NCBI RefSeq assembly: GCF_014635905.1
Contig: NZ_BMDS01000006.1
Span: 85,419 to 149,418, forward strand
Source of the DNA: Limosilactobacillus caviae
Lineage (GTDB): Bacteria; Bacillota; Bacilli; Lactobacillales; Lactobacillaceae
Length of the DNA stretch: 64,000 nucleotides
Reading direction: 5' to 3'
Program-made: the position numbers and the translations under genes
In this document: one piece after another, positions 27,601 through 36,436 of the stretch
Layout: every line of letters begins with the position of its first letter
Numbering within the stretch: the stretch's first letter is position 1
Notes under the pieces: generated by a model
What the model was told of the DNA's origin: nothing
Database searches by the model: none
Seen by the model: the letters and a program-made list of their open reading frames with translations, nothing else

Positions 27601-30600
27601 GGCAAGCTCTTGAAGCTGCAGTGAAGGACGCACCGAACGTAAGAAATACTCCAGCATACTACAACGGAGATAGCAAAGATCAAGAAGCCTACAATAAGGC
27701 AGTTACTGATGGACAAGCAGTTTTAGATAATCAGGATGCAACTCCAACAGATGTGAAGAATGCATTAGATGCAATTACTAATGCTAAAGCAGCATTAGAT
27801 GGTCAACCAACCAATAAAGAGGCTCTTCAAAATGCAGTTAATAATTCTAAAGACGTCAAGGATAGTAATAATTACACTAATGCCGATCAAAATGAAAAGA
27901 CCGCATATGATGATGCAGTAACCGCGGCTCAAAGCGTTTTAGACAAAAATAATGCAACTCAGGCTCAAGTAAATCAGGCGTTACAAGATCTTAATGCTGC
28001 CAATGGCAATTTGAACGGAGATGCCAAGACTGAAGCTGCTAACAAGCAAGCCCTTGAAGTTGCAGTGAAGGACGCACCAAACGTAAGAAATACTCCAGCA
28101 TACTACAACGGAGATAGCAAAGATCAAGAAGCCTACAATAAGGCAATTACTGATGGACAAGCGGTTTTAGATAATAAGGACGCAACTCCAGCAGACGTAA
28201 AGAATGCTCTAGATACAATTACAGCCGCTAAGAAAGCATTAGATGGACAGCCAACAAATAAAGAGGCTCTTCAAAATGCAGTTGATAAATCTAAAGACGT
28301 TAAGGATAGCAATAACTATACTAATGCTGATCAAAATGAAAAGACCGCATATGACAGTGCAGTAACAGCAGCTCAAAACGTTTTAGACAACAATAATGCA
28401 ACTCAGGCTCAAGTAAATCAGGCGTTACAAGATCTTAATGCTGCCAATAGCAATTTGAACGGTGATGTCAAGACAGAAGCTGCTAACAAGGCTGCTCTTG
28501 AAGATGCAGTAAAAGAAGCACCAACAGTTGAAAAGACTTCATCAGCTTACTACAACGGTACTGAAACTACTCAGAATGCTTATAAGAGTGCCATTGAAGC
28601 TGGCCAAAAAGTATTAGATAGCGCTGATGCAACAGCTGATCAAATTAACAGTGCATTAAGTGCAATTAATAATGCCAAGAATGCTTTAGATGGTGAGAAA
28701 ACCGATAAGAGTGAATTGCAAACGTTAGTAGATGCTTCTAACGGCATCAAGAGTAGCAATAACTACACTAATGCCGATGAAGCTCAAAAGACTGCTTATG
28801 ATAAAGCAATTACTGATGCCCAAACGGTATTGAGTAACGATAATGCTACTCAAACTCAAGTAAATGATGCAGTAACTGCTATTAATACTGCTAATAAGGC
28901 ATTGAACGGAGATGCCAAGACTGATGCCGCTAACAGGCAAGCTCTTGAAGCTGCAGTTAAGGACGCACCGAACGTAAGAAATACGCCAACATACTACAAC
29001 GGAGATAGCAAAGTTCAAGATGCATACAATAATGCAATTACTGATGGACAAGCAGTTTTAGATAATAAGGATGCCACTCCAGCAGAAGTCAAGAATGCAT
29101 TAGATGTAATTACAGCCGCTAAGAAAGCATTAGATGGCCAACCAACCAATAAGCAAGATCTTCAAGATGCAGTTAATAAATCTAAAGGTATCAAAGACAG
29201 CAATAACTACGCTAATGCTGATCAAAATGAAAAGACAGCATACGACAATGCAGTAACCGCTGCTCAAGGCGTTTTAGACAACGAAAACGCAACTCAAGCT
29301 CAAGTAACTCAAGCATTAAAAGATCTAAATACTGCCAATAGCAAATTGAACGGAGATGCCAAGACAGATGCTGCTAACAGGGTTGCTCTTGAAGAAGCAG
29401 TAAAAGAGGCACCAACAGTTGAAAAGACTTCTTCTAAGTACTATAACGGCACTGAAAAAGCACAAAATGACTATAAGAATGCCGTATCAGAAGGTCAAAA
29501 AGTATTAGATAATACAAATGCAACAGCAAATCAAATAAAGACAGCATTGGATAATATTAATGCTGCAAAAGGCACGTTAGACGGAGATCCAACAGATAAA
29601 ACTACTTTACAAAATAGTGTAAGTAATGCAGTAGATCTTGATAAGAGCAATGCTGATGCTCAAGCTAAGCAAGATTACACTGATGCACTTGATAAAGCTA
29701 ACCAAGTATTGGCAGATCCAAATGCAACACAACAAGCAGTAAATGAAGCAAACACCGCATTAACTAATGCAAAGACAGCCTTAGACAATAGCTCAGCATT
29801 ACAAAATGCCAAAGATGCATTGCAACAAGCAGTAGATGCCAAGTCAACTACAGAAAAGACCCCAGCATACTACAATGCCGATTCTGCTAAGCAACAAGCA
29901 TATGACACAGCAATTAGTGCTGGTACTGATGCATTAAACGCTCAAAATCCAACAGTTGAAAGCTTAACTGAAGCATTAAATAAGATTAACGATGCAAAGA
30001 ACGCATTAGATGGTAAGGCAACTGACATCAGTAAGCTTAACGCAGCAGTTGATAATGCCAATACTGTGAAAGCAAGCAGTGACTATAAAGATGCTAGTGC
30101 TGATATTCAAAAGCAATACGATGATGCAGTAAAAGCAGGTCAACAATTATTGGATCCAACTACAGCACCATCTCCATTGACTCAAGCCGATGTTGATAGA
30201 GCAGCTAAGGCAATTACAGACGCACAAAATGCTTTAACTACTAGTGCTACAACTAATGTTGAGAATACTAAAGAAAAAGCTGCTACTGACTTAACTGATG
30301 CTGTAACAAAGGCTAAGGAAGCAATTGATCAAGACACTAACTTAACTGATCAAGAAAGAGATGCTGCTAAGGCTCAAGTAGATGCTGATGCTAAGACAGC
30401 CCAAGAAGCTATCAATAAGGCTACTACCAATGATGATGTAACTTCTGCCACAAATACTGGTAAGCTTGCTATCGACAAGACAGTTGCCAATGCCGCCATT
30501 GATAATGCCGTTGCTGGCAAGAAAGCAGAAATTAGTAATGCTAAGGACTTAAGCAGTGATAACGTAAACGCATTGAACAATGAAGTTGATCAAGCTGCTA

Positions 30601-33600
30601 ATGATGCTAAGAATACCATTAGTTCAGCTACTACTGAAAAGGCAGTTAATAAAGCCCAAACTGATGGTGTAGATAAGATCAATGCAATTGATGTTGCTAC
30701 AACTGCTGCCAAGGACAAGGCTAAGTCAGATATTGATCAAGCTGCTAACGATGCTAAGAAGGCGATTGATGACAACAAGGACTTAACTGACGATCAGAAG
30801 ACAGCTGCTAAGGATCAAATCGATCAAGACGCAACTAAGGCTAAGGACAACATTAATAATGCTAAGAACGACAAGGATGCCGAAAATGCTAATAATGCTG
30901 GTCAATTAGCAATTGCTAAGGATGGTGCCAAGGCTGCTATTCAAGGAGCTTTGAACAAGAAGCTTAATGAAATTGATAGTGCTTCTGCCTTAACTTCAGA
31001 TGAAAAAGCTAAGTTAACCAATGATGCTAACACAGCTGCAACTAATGCTAATGACGCAATTGATGCTGCAACTACACTAGCTGAGGTAACTTCAGCTCAA
31101 ACGACTGGTATCCAGAATATTGAGAATGTTAAGGTTCCAGCTGAATCAGCAACTAAGTCAGCTGCAGATAAGGCAATCGATGAAGCTCTTGCTAATAAGC
31201 AAGCAGAGATCAACAAGTCTACTACTTTAACTGATGAAGAAAAGGCTAACTTGAATAAGCAAGCTCAAAGCGCCGCAAATACAGCTAAGCAAAATATTGC
31301 TAATGCTAAGACAGATTCAACTGTAGCAACTGCTAAAGACGATGGTGTTGCCGCAATTGACAGCATCAAGGTTCCAGCTAACTCAACAGCTAAGGACAAG
31401 GTTAAGAGCAACATCACTGATGCCGCTGACAATGCTAAGCAAGCAATTGATCAGGACAATAATTTAACCAATGATCAAAAACAAGCAGCTAAGGATCAAG
31501 TTGATACTGATGCTAAGAATGCTCAAGATGCCATTGACAACGCTAAGACCGATGCTGATGTAAATAATGCCGCTGATAATGGTAAGCTTGCAATTGATAA
31601 GACAGTTGCCGATGCTGCAATTGATAATGCAGTGGCTGGTAAGATTAAGGACGTTAAGGCTCCATTAACTACTGATGAGCAAAAGACCTTGACTGATTTG
31701 ATCAAGGAAACTGGTGAAAATGCTAAGCAAAATATTGCCAATGCAACTACTTCAGCAGATGTAACAACAGCTCAAAACAACGGTGTTAAGGCTATTAATG
31801 ATATTAATATTCCAACTAATTCTTCTGTTAAGGACAATGCTACTACTGCGATTGATAAAGCTCTTCAAAACAAGACTAATGAAATCAATAACGCTACTAA
31901 CATTACCGCTCAAGAGAAGCAGGATCTGATCAAGCAAGCTACCGATGCTGCTAACACCGCTAAGGACAACATCAAGAATGCTGCCAACGATTCAGCTGTA
32001 ATTACTGCCCAGACTAATGGTGAAAAGGCAATTGCTGATGTAACTATTCCTGGTTTATCTGACATCAAGAAGGAAAGCACTGATTTAATTAATAAGACTT
32101 TGGACAAGAAGAAGGATGAAATTAATAATGCTTCCAACTTGTCAGATGATGAAAAGCAACAATTAATTAATGATGCTACTAAGGCTGCAACCGATGCTAT
32201 TAACAACATCAATAATGCTAAGACTAATGATGAAGCAAAGGCTGCTGCTGATACTGGTGTCCAAAACATTGAAAACATTTCAATTCCTAGTCTTGACGAT
32301 GCCAAGAAGAATGCTAACCAAGCAATTGATGATGCCTTAAATGCTAAGACTAATGAAATCAATAATGCTTCTAACTTGAATGATCAAGAAAAGCAAGGTT
32401 TGATTAACAAGGCAACTGATGCCGCTAACACTGCAAAAGACAACATCAATAGTGCAACTACTAATGATGCTGTCAAGAAAGCTGAAGAAGATGGTGTTAA
32501 CTCAATCAAGGGCGTTAACTTCACTAACTTAGATGATGCAAAGAAAGCAGCTAATAACGCTATCGATAATGCATTAACTAATAAGACTAATGAAATTAAC
32601 AATGCTTCTAACTTGTCTCAAGATGAGAAGCAAGATTTGATTAGCAAGGCAACCGACGCAGCAACTACTGCCAAGGACAACATCTCTAAGGCAACTACTA
32701 ACGATGCCGTAAATGATGCTCAAAACAAGGGTATTGAAGGAATTGCTAATGTTACTGTTCCTGGCCTTGATGAAGCTAAGCAAAACGCAATCAATGCCAT
32801 TAAGCAAGTTCAAGAAGCAAAGAACAAGCAAATTAGTGATGCTAAGAACTTAAATGCAGATCAACAAAAGAGTTTGACTGATCAGGTTAATAAGATCGCT
32901 AATGATGCGATTGCGCAGATCAATGATTCTTCAGTCACTACTAATGATTCAGTTGCTACAATCCGTGACAATGCAATTGATCAAATCACTAACTTGTTTA
33001 TCCCAACCTTAGATGGTGCTCAAGATGATGCAACTAATGCAATCGAAACTGCTAAGAACACTAAGATTGATGAGATCAATAATGCTAAGAACTTATCTGA
33101 CCAAGAGAAACAAGATTTAACTGATCAGGTAAATAAAGCTGCAGATGATGCTACTAAGGCAATCAAGAATGCAACAACTAATGATGCTGTTAAGAATGCC
33201 GAAACCAAGGGCTTGAATGATATTAACAACATTACTGTTCCAAGTCTTGCTGAGAAGCAACAAGCAGCTATTCAAGAATTAAGTCAAGCCCGTGATACTA
33301 AGCTTGCTGCAATTGATAATGCTTCAACCTTGACAACTGATGAAAAGAACAGTCTAAAGGATCAGGTTCAGGGTAAATACAGCCAAGCAGTTGCAAATAT
33401 TACGCAAGCAGCTACTGATGATGCTGTAACAACTGCCAAGGACGCGGGAATTGAAGCAATTAATAGTGTCACTGTTCCAAGTAAGTCAGTTGCTAAACAA
33501 GCCGCTAAGGATGCAGTAGCCAAGGCAGCAGAAGCAAAAGATGCCGCAATTGATAAATCTTCATTAACTGATGAAGAAAAAGCTACATTGAAGCAACAGG

Positions 33601-35171
33601 TAACAGATGCTCAAGAAGCAGCTAACAAGGCAATTGATAATGCCACTACAAATGCAGAAGTAACTAATGCGCAAAACAAAGGTATTCAAGCGATTGCTGG
33701 TGTTACTGTTCCAAGCCTAGCGGAAACTAAGCAGGCAGCTATTAATGCTATCAAGCAAGCTCAAGAAGCAAAGAACCAACAAATTAGTGGAGCTAAGAAC
33801 TTAAGCGCTGCAGAACAAAAGGCCTTAACTGATCAGGTAGATAAAATTGCTGATGATGCGATTACGCAGATTAATGATTCCGCAACAACCAATGATGCGG
33901 TGACTGCAACCCGCGATAATGCAATTAAGCAGATTAATGACTTGCTTATCCCAACCATCTCTACTGCTAGGGAACAGGCTAAAGCGGAAATCACTAAAGA
34001 TGCCGAAGCTGCTAAGCAAGATATTGATAAAGATACAAACTTAACTGCTGATGAAAAGCAGACAGCTAAGGACCAAATTGATGCAGATGCTAAGAACGTT
34101 CAAAGTACCATTGATAATGCCGCTACCGACAGCGATGTCAATAAGGCGGTAAACGATGGTCAATTGACGATTGCTAAGGCTGTTGCTAATGCAGCCATTG
34201 ATAACGCTGTTGCAGGCAAGAAAGCCGAAATTGCTAATGCACCATTGACTAATACTGAGAAGCAGGCCTTGAATGACCGGGTTGATCAAGCAGCTCAAAC
34301 CGCTAAGAATAACATTGCACAAGCTACGACTACTGGTGAAGTAGCCAACGCCCAAGAAAATGGTGTAAAGGCTATTAACGGCATTGAAGTACCAACCGTT
34401 TCTGCTGTTAAGAACAAGGCACAAAGTAACCTTACAAGCGTTGTTAATACTGCTAAGGAAGCTATTGACCAAGACACCAACTTGACAGATGCTCAAAAGC
34501 AGGTATTTAAGGATCAAATTGATACGGATGCCAAGAATGCTCAAGAAGCAATTAATAATGCTAAGACCGATACCGATGTTAATAACGCCATTGATAACGG
34601 TAAGCTGGCAATTGCTAAGGATGTTGCTAATGCGGCTATTGCCAATGCTGTTGCAGGTAAGAAAGCCGAAATTGCAGCTTCTGAATTAACAGACGTACAA
34701 AAGGCGGCTTTGAATAACCAGGTAGACGGCCTCGCACAACAAGCTCAAGAAGCAATTAAGCAGGCTACGACCGAAAGTGCAGTTACTACTGCGATGGAAC
34801 AAGGAATTGCTGAGATTAATCGTGTTGAAATTCCAGCTGCTGATAATCAAAGTAGTAGTAATTCAACGGACAATGGTGCTACGAATAGTAGTAATACCAC
34901 AGATAATGCCAACAAGAATGATGAAACACAAGCAAATACTACTGATGTTACCCAAACGGCTAACCAAGCTAATGGTCAGCGGGCAGAACGTCAGGCAACG
35001 GCAATAGTTTCGTCTGAACAACAACCTACTAGTCAAAAGAGTGATGCTAACAAGAAAGCAGAATTACCGCAAACTGGTAATGATGCTAATAACTTGAGTG
35101 TTGCCGGATTAGCAGTTGTTAGTCTAATGGGATTATTTGGTCTTAAAAAGCGCAGTCGAAAAGATAATTAA
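24666..35171 (+). CDS. Giant YSIRK/LPXTG repeat adhesin (Ebh-like, FIVAR and DUF1542 repeats)
   Basis: A 3501-residue cell-wall protein. Residues about 18-53 form a YSIRK-type signal (FALRKLNVGVASVLLG), which directs secretion near the septum, followed by a Thr/Gln/Asn-rich linker to about 190. Residues about 195-580 are a beta-strand repeat region resembling the pectate-lyase-like domain of lactobacillus adhesins. A short beta domain (about 640-750) follows. About 758-1858 holds some 15 FIVAR-like helical repeats, and about 1866-3388 some 20 DUF1542-like helical repeats. A polar stretch and LPQTG (about 3466), hydrophobic segment and KKRSRKDN tail end it. The helical rod would project the N-terminal domain far from the wall, as in staphylococcal Ebh. 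Probably anchored by the sortase in this window. Ligand unknown. Confidence 0.9.
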   Translation: MVSKNNHKLIAEKNRKNEKQRFALRKLNVGVASVLLGVTFSVYGGGQLVAHADTTTTSDQPEEAKTTNEQSLADQSQVTLNNNAQTDNSVTASETNKATTNQQPVGGVATKSTDATDTPAATTNNEKVTANEATAQKTTPASQGQSTNADQNQNSLDGTRQVLQNISNTASYRNNTNNVASLFGASFVATPTGEETTVTDAQGLIDAIQNGTATTINIGADIDLGAKDTRQTHIENIKNYRDIVIKSADDNKKYAVDFNGYSFNMAGKNGVTFSNLDLYDRAYWSPIENAKEYTFDNVTFHGSQLVYTDTSVPNVTVNFKGNVTAEAVNGYTSPINNKNQTTQGSGNQQIIQFRSGNNAINFAPGSNVNLKTYGSNVIEIDGGTTAINLQSNNGANGAQVTLEPHTQTAPESNFMGVDGVGRGIASQGTTNINIDKSSNLTISLNKLSTDKWLSGALYLTKGATIENKGTLNVNVDGAPYGNDVDAPIYISGDSKINVNGGQFNINATNLGNYSGTLLASAGTSTISINHHGTFDVTGDGAQATGVSLGSGSTFTSTQPELFNISMPDGATAIKNGKVQFQGVKTSADGQPIGEIDITYAANGTPTVTKVTSYDEATTTATRTAGNSAKNKINLIAAGEEVDLKDITFTKDADGNYIMSGNANTAAGEGAYVYVSVNGTVRQVSTNNDQTLWTAGETGDPTSSQVPYTAETGADGKFSVNLGKLNDNDQVSLYAAKDFVTSDTDTKTVSDWMTSSYRDQLQKLVDEAPNVEAGSNYINATNDLKAAYTNAISDGSTLLQNTSATSEQLEAAANAIVNAKTALNGDFNKVKQDLQTAVDAASDFEKTSATYYNADTTKQRAYTNAVAAGSTALNDSNATVDSLTTALKNINDAKAALDGKETSKQALQNAVDESKDVKNSNNYINADPAAKTAYDDAVTAAQSILDKNNATQAQVTQALQDLNSANGKLNGDAKTDAANRQALEAAVKDAPNVRNTPAYYNGDSKDQEAYNKAVTDGQAVLDNQDATPTDVKNALDAITNAKAALDGQPTNKEALQNAVNNSKDVKDSNNYTNADQNEKTAYDDAVTAAQSVLDKNNATQAQVNQALQDLNAANGNLNGDAKTEAANKQALEVAVKDAPNVRNTPAYYNGDSKDQEAYNKAITDGQAVLDNKDATPADVKNALDTITAAKKALDGQPTNKEALQNAVDKSKDVKDSNNYTNADQNEKTAYDSAVTAAQNVLDNNNATQAQVNQALQDLNAANSNLNGDVKTEAANKAALEDAVKEAPTVEKTSSAYYNGTETTQNAYKSAIEAGQKVLDSADATADQINSALSAINNAKNALDGEKTDKSELQTLVDASNGIKSSNNYTNADEAQKTAYDKAITDAQTVLSNDNATQTQVNDAVTAINTANKALNGDAKTDAANRQALEAAVKDAPNVRNTPTYYNGDSKVQDAYNNAITDGQAVLDNKDATPAEVKNALDVITAAKKALDGQPTNKQDLQDAVNKSKGIKDSNNYANADQNEKTAYDNAVTAAQGVLDNENATQAQVTQALKDLNTANSKLNGDAKTDAANRVALEEAVKEAPTVEKTSSKYYNGTEKAQNDYKNAVSEGQKVLDNTNATANQIKTALDNINAAKGTLDGDPTDKTTLQNSVSNAVDLDKSNADAQAKQDYTDALDKANQVLADPNATQQAVNEANTALTNAKTALDNSSALQNAKDALQQAVDAKSTTEKTPAYYNADSAKQQAYDTAISAGTDALNAQNPTVESLTEALNKINDAKNALDGKATDISKLNAAVDNANTVKASSDYKDASADIQKQYDDAVKAGQQLLDPTTAPSPLTQADVDRAAKAITDAQNALTTSATTNVENTKEKAATDLTDAVTKAKEAIDQDTNLTDQERDAAKAQVDADAKTAQEAINKATTNDDVTSATNTGKLAIDKTVANAAIDNAVAGKKAEISNAKDLSSDNVNALNNEVDQAANDAKNTISSATTEKAVNKAQTDGVDKINAIDVATTAAKDKAKSDIDQAANDAKKAIDDNKDLTDDQKTAAKDQIDQDATKAKDNINNAKNDKDAENANNAGQLAIAKDGAKAAIQGALNKKLNEIDSASALTSDEKAKLTNDANTAATNANDAIDAATTLAEVTSAQTTGIQNIENVKVPAESATKSAADKAIDEALANKQAEINKSTTLTDEEKANLNKQAQSAANTAKQNIANAKTDSTVATAKDDGVAAIDSIKVPANSTAKDKVKSNITDAADNAKQAIDQDNNLTNDQKQAAKDQVDTDAKNAQDAIDNAKTDADVNNAADNGKLAIDKTVADAAIDNAVAGKIKDVKAPLTTDEQKTLTDLIKETGENAKQNIANATTSADVTTAQNNGVKAINDINIPTNSSVKDNATTAIDKALQNKTNEINNATNITAQEKQDLIKQATDAANTAKDNIKNAANDSAVITAQTNGEKAIADVTIPGLSDIKKESTDLINKTLDKKKDEINNASNLSDDEKQQLINDATKAATDAINNINNAKTNDEAKAAADTGVQNIENISIPSLDDAKKNANQAIDDALNAKTNEINNASNLNDQEKQGLINKATDAANTAKDNINSATTNDAVKKAEEDGVNSIKGVNFTNLDDAKKAANNAIDNALTNKTNEINNASNLSQDEKQDLISKATDAATTAKDNISKATTNDAVNDAQNKGIEGIANVTVPGLDEAKQNAINAIKQVQEAKNKQISDAKNLNADQQKSLTDQVNKIANDAIAQINDSSVTTNDSVATIRDNAIDQITNLFIPTLDGAQDDATNAIETAKNTKIDEINNAKNLSDQEKQDLTDQVNKAADDATKAIKNATTNDAVKNAETKGLNDINNITVPSLAEKQQAAIQELSQARDTKLAAIDNASTLTTDEKNSLKDQVQGKYSQAVANITQAATDDAVTTAKDAGIEAINSVTVPSKSVAKQAAKDAVAKAAEAKDAAIDKSSLTDEEKATLKQQVTDAQEAANKAIDNATTNAEVTNAQNKGIQAIAGVTVPSLAETKQAAINAIKQAQEAKNQQISGAKNLSAAEQKALTDQVDKIADDAITQINDSATTNDAVTATRDNAIKQINDLLIPTISTAREQAKAEITKDAEAAKQDIDKDTNLTADEKQTAKDQIDADAKNVQSTIDNAATDSDVNKAVNDGQLTIAKAVANAAIDNAVAGKKAEIANAPLTNTEKQALNDRVDQAAQTAKNNIAQATTTGEVANAQENGVKAINGIEVPTVSAVKNKAQSNLTSVVNTAKEAIDQDTNLTDAQKQVFKDQIDTDAKNAQEAINNAKTDTDVNNAIDNGKLAIAKDVANAAIANAVAGKKAEIAASELTDVQKAALNNQVDGLAQQAQEAIKQATTESAVTTAMEQGIAEINRVEIPAADNQSSSNSTDNGATNSSNTTDNANKNDETQANTTDVTQTANQANGQRAERQATAIVSSEQQPTSQKSDANKKAELPQTGNDANNLSVAGLAVVSLMGLFGLKKRSRKDN
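26940..30240 (+). repeat. FIVAR-repeat coding block with ~444-base dimeric period
   Basis: About 15 tandem units of some 74 residues, each with a Y-x-N or NNYTNAD motif and an ALDG / LNGD end. Two sub-types alternate (YYNGDS type and NNYTNADQ type), so the DNA repeat is a dimer. The GCTAACA mark that opens one sub-type occurs at 27594, 28038 and 28929, giving steps of 444 and 891 bases. Sequence between copies is close to identical over tens of bases, which favours recombination and copy-number change. Confidence 0.85.
30265..34830 (+). repeat. DUF1542-like repeat coding block
   Basis: About 20 tandem units of roughly 70-78 residues. Each has a LTDEEK/LSDQEKQ helix cap, a TTNDAV or similar segment and a GI..I..V.VP junction. 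These are more diverged at DNA level than the FIVAR block. Predicted as a long alpha-helical stalk. Antisense reading frames across this block are a by-product of the repeat codon pattern. Confidence 0.82.
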
Positions 35172-35195
35172 TTAGACTGTTTGCCCATAATTAAG

Positions 35196-35237
35196 AAAAT
35201 GCCACAGAACACTATGAAAGTGTTTTGTGGCATTTTT
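35196..35237 (+). terminator. Terminator after the giant adhesin gene
   Basis: AAAATGCCACA (35196-35206) pairs with TGTGGCATTTTT (35226-35237), with an inner AACACT/AGTGTT stem. Strong. The rest of the gap to 35467 holds a TATAAT near 35284 (-35 weak) and a small hairpin CAGGG/CCCTG (35423-35446) just before the glsA ribosome binding site. Confidence 0.93.
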
Positions 35238-35467
35238 GTGTGCATTATATTATAAATTTATTTATGCTTATCGTTTGCTTTGTTTATAATACATTTGTTA
35301 CGATTATTATGATGATTAGTACCTGAGAAGATGAGCTCATGTAGATATTCGGTTATTATTTCATCAAGTTCAGTGAAGGAAAAGGAGGTTTTTATTTTTC
35401 TTGTTCGATGCCTGATTAGCTACAGGGTATTACTATTGTATCCCTGAGTGAGAGGGGTTTTGATAAT

Positions 35468-36382
35468 ATGCAAAAATTAGAGCAATTGATAGATAAAAAT
35501 TTCAATGAAACTACCCATGGAAGAGTTGCAAATTACATTCCCGCGCTAAGTATTGTCGATCCCCAACAATTGGGAATTACGGTTTATGACATTGATGAGG
35601 AACAGATTGGAACTGCTGGTATGGCAGGAACAAGGTTTGCAATAGAAAGTATTGCTAAAGTTGTTACTTTAATTTTGGCTATTAAAAGACTAGGGCATGA
35701 ACGTGTGTTAGCTGAGCTGGAAAGCGGGGCAACTGATTTTAGCTTGAGTTCTGTTTTCTTAGATAATGAATTAAATGTTCAAACTGAACCGGTTACTTAC
35801 CTCAATAACTCGTCAGCCTTATTAACCACTGCCCTGATTGACCAATTAATGGGACAAAATAGTTTTAATGCATTGCTTGGCTTTTGTCGCGAAATTTGTA
35901 ATGATCCATGTATTAGTCTAAATGAGCGCTTATTTCGGTCAGCAATTATGAATGATAAGGACTTGCATTCGTTAGCATATTATCTAAAAGATAAGGGCCT
36001 TTTAGAGACGGTTGATCAAACTTTAATAACTTATTTTATGCAAAGTTCAATGATGGTAACAACTCAAAGCCTTGCTAATTTGGGAGCAGTGTTAGCTAAT
36101 GACGGAATCATGCCGTGGAATAATGTTCGTCTTATTAGTCATGAGGATAATGAATTGATTAAGAAACTATTGACGACAGTCGGTTCTTTTGAAGAATCAA
36201 AGGAATACACAATTAAAATTGGACTACCCATCAAAAGCGGTACTAGCGGCGGCTTATTGGCTTGTGCCCCGCAAAAATGTGGTATTGGCGTCTTTAGTCC
36301 TGCGCTTGATCAATACGGTAACAGTGTTGCTGGAATGAGTTTGTTGCAAGACGTTGTTGATCAATTAGACTTAGTTGTTTAA
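35468..36382 (+). CDS. glsA: Glutaminase A family protein, divergent
   Basis: A 304-residue serine-dependent glutaminase of the beta-lactamase-like fold, which would turn glutamine into glutamate and ammonia, useful in acid resistance of lactobacilli. The catalytic Ser61-x-x-Lys64 is in FAIESIAKV, and late motifs SGTSGGLL and SPALDQYGNSVAGM fit the family. However the signature NPFINAGA reads YLNNSSA, and the Tyr of the SGMYxxxG motif appears to be Phe (VGSFEESKEY), so several substrate contacts differ. No gadB/gadC or transporter gene adjoins it. ATG 35468 has GAGAGGGG upstream. It may keep glutaminase activity or act on another amide. Convergent with dltD. Confidence 0.8.
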   Translation: MQKLEQLIDKNFNETTHGRVANYIPALSIVDPQQLGITVYDIDEEQIGTAGMAGTRFAIESIAKVVTLILAIKRLGHERVLAELESGATDFSLSSVFLDNELNVQTEPVTYLNNSSALLTTALIDQLMGQNSFNALLGFCREICNDPCISLNERLFRSAIMNDKDLHSLAYYLKDKGLLETVDQTLITYFMQSSMMVTTQSLANLGAVLANDGIMPWNNVRLISHEDNELIKKLLTTVGSFEESKEYTIKIGLPIKSGTSGGLLACAPQKCGIGVFSPALDQYGNSVAGMSLLQDVVDQLDLVV

Positions 36383-36389
36383 TTGTTAT

Positions 36390-36436
36390 AATAAGAAAAC
36401 GAGGCTAGAAAGATCTTCTAACCTCGTTTTCTTATT
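36390..36436. terminator. Bidirectional terminator between glsA and dltD
   Basis: AATAAGAAAACGAGG (36390-36404) pairs exactly with CCTCGTTTTCTTATT (36422-36436), with further inner TAGAA/TTCTA pairing. It overlaps the dltD stop codon and ends both convergent transcripts. Confidence 0.95.

Noticed and set aside
28725..34544. Several open frames on the minus strand across the adhesin gene
   Set aside because: They are by-products of the biased codon use of the repeats, have low-complexity hydrophobic products and no ribosome binding sites.
26940..34830. Regular short repeats that might suggest a CRISPR array
   Set aside because: Repeats run in frame, are 220-444 bases long, have no unique spacers and encode FIVAR and DUF1542 protein repeats.
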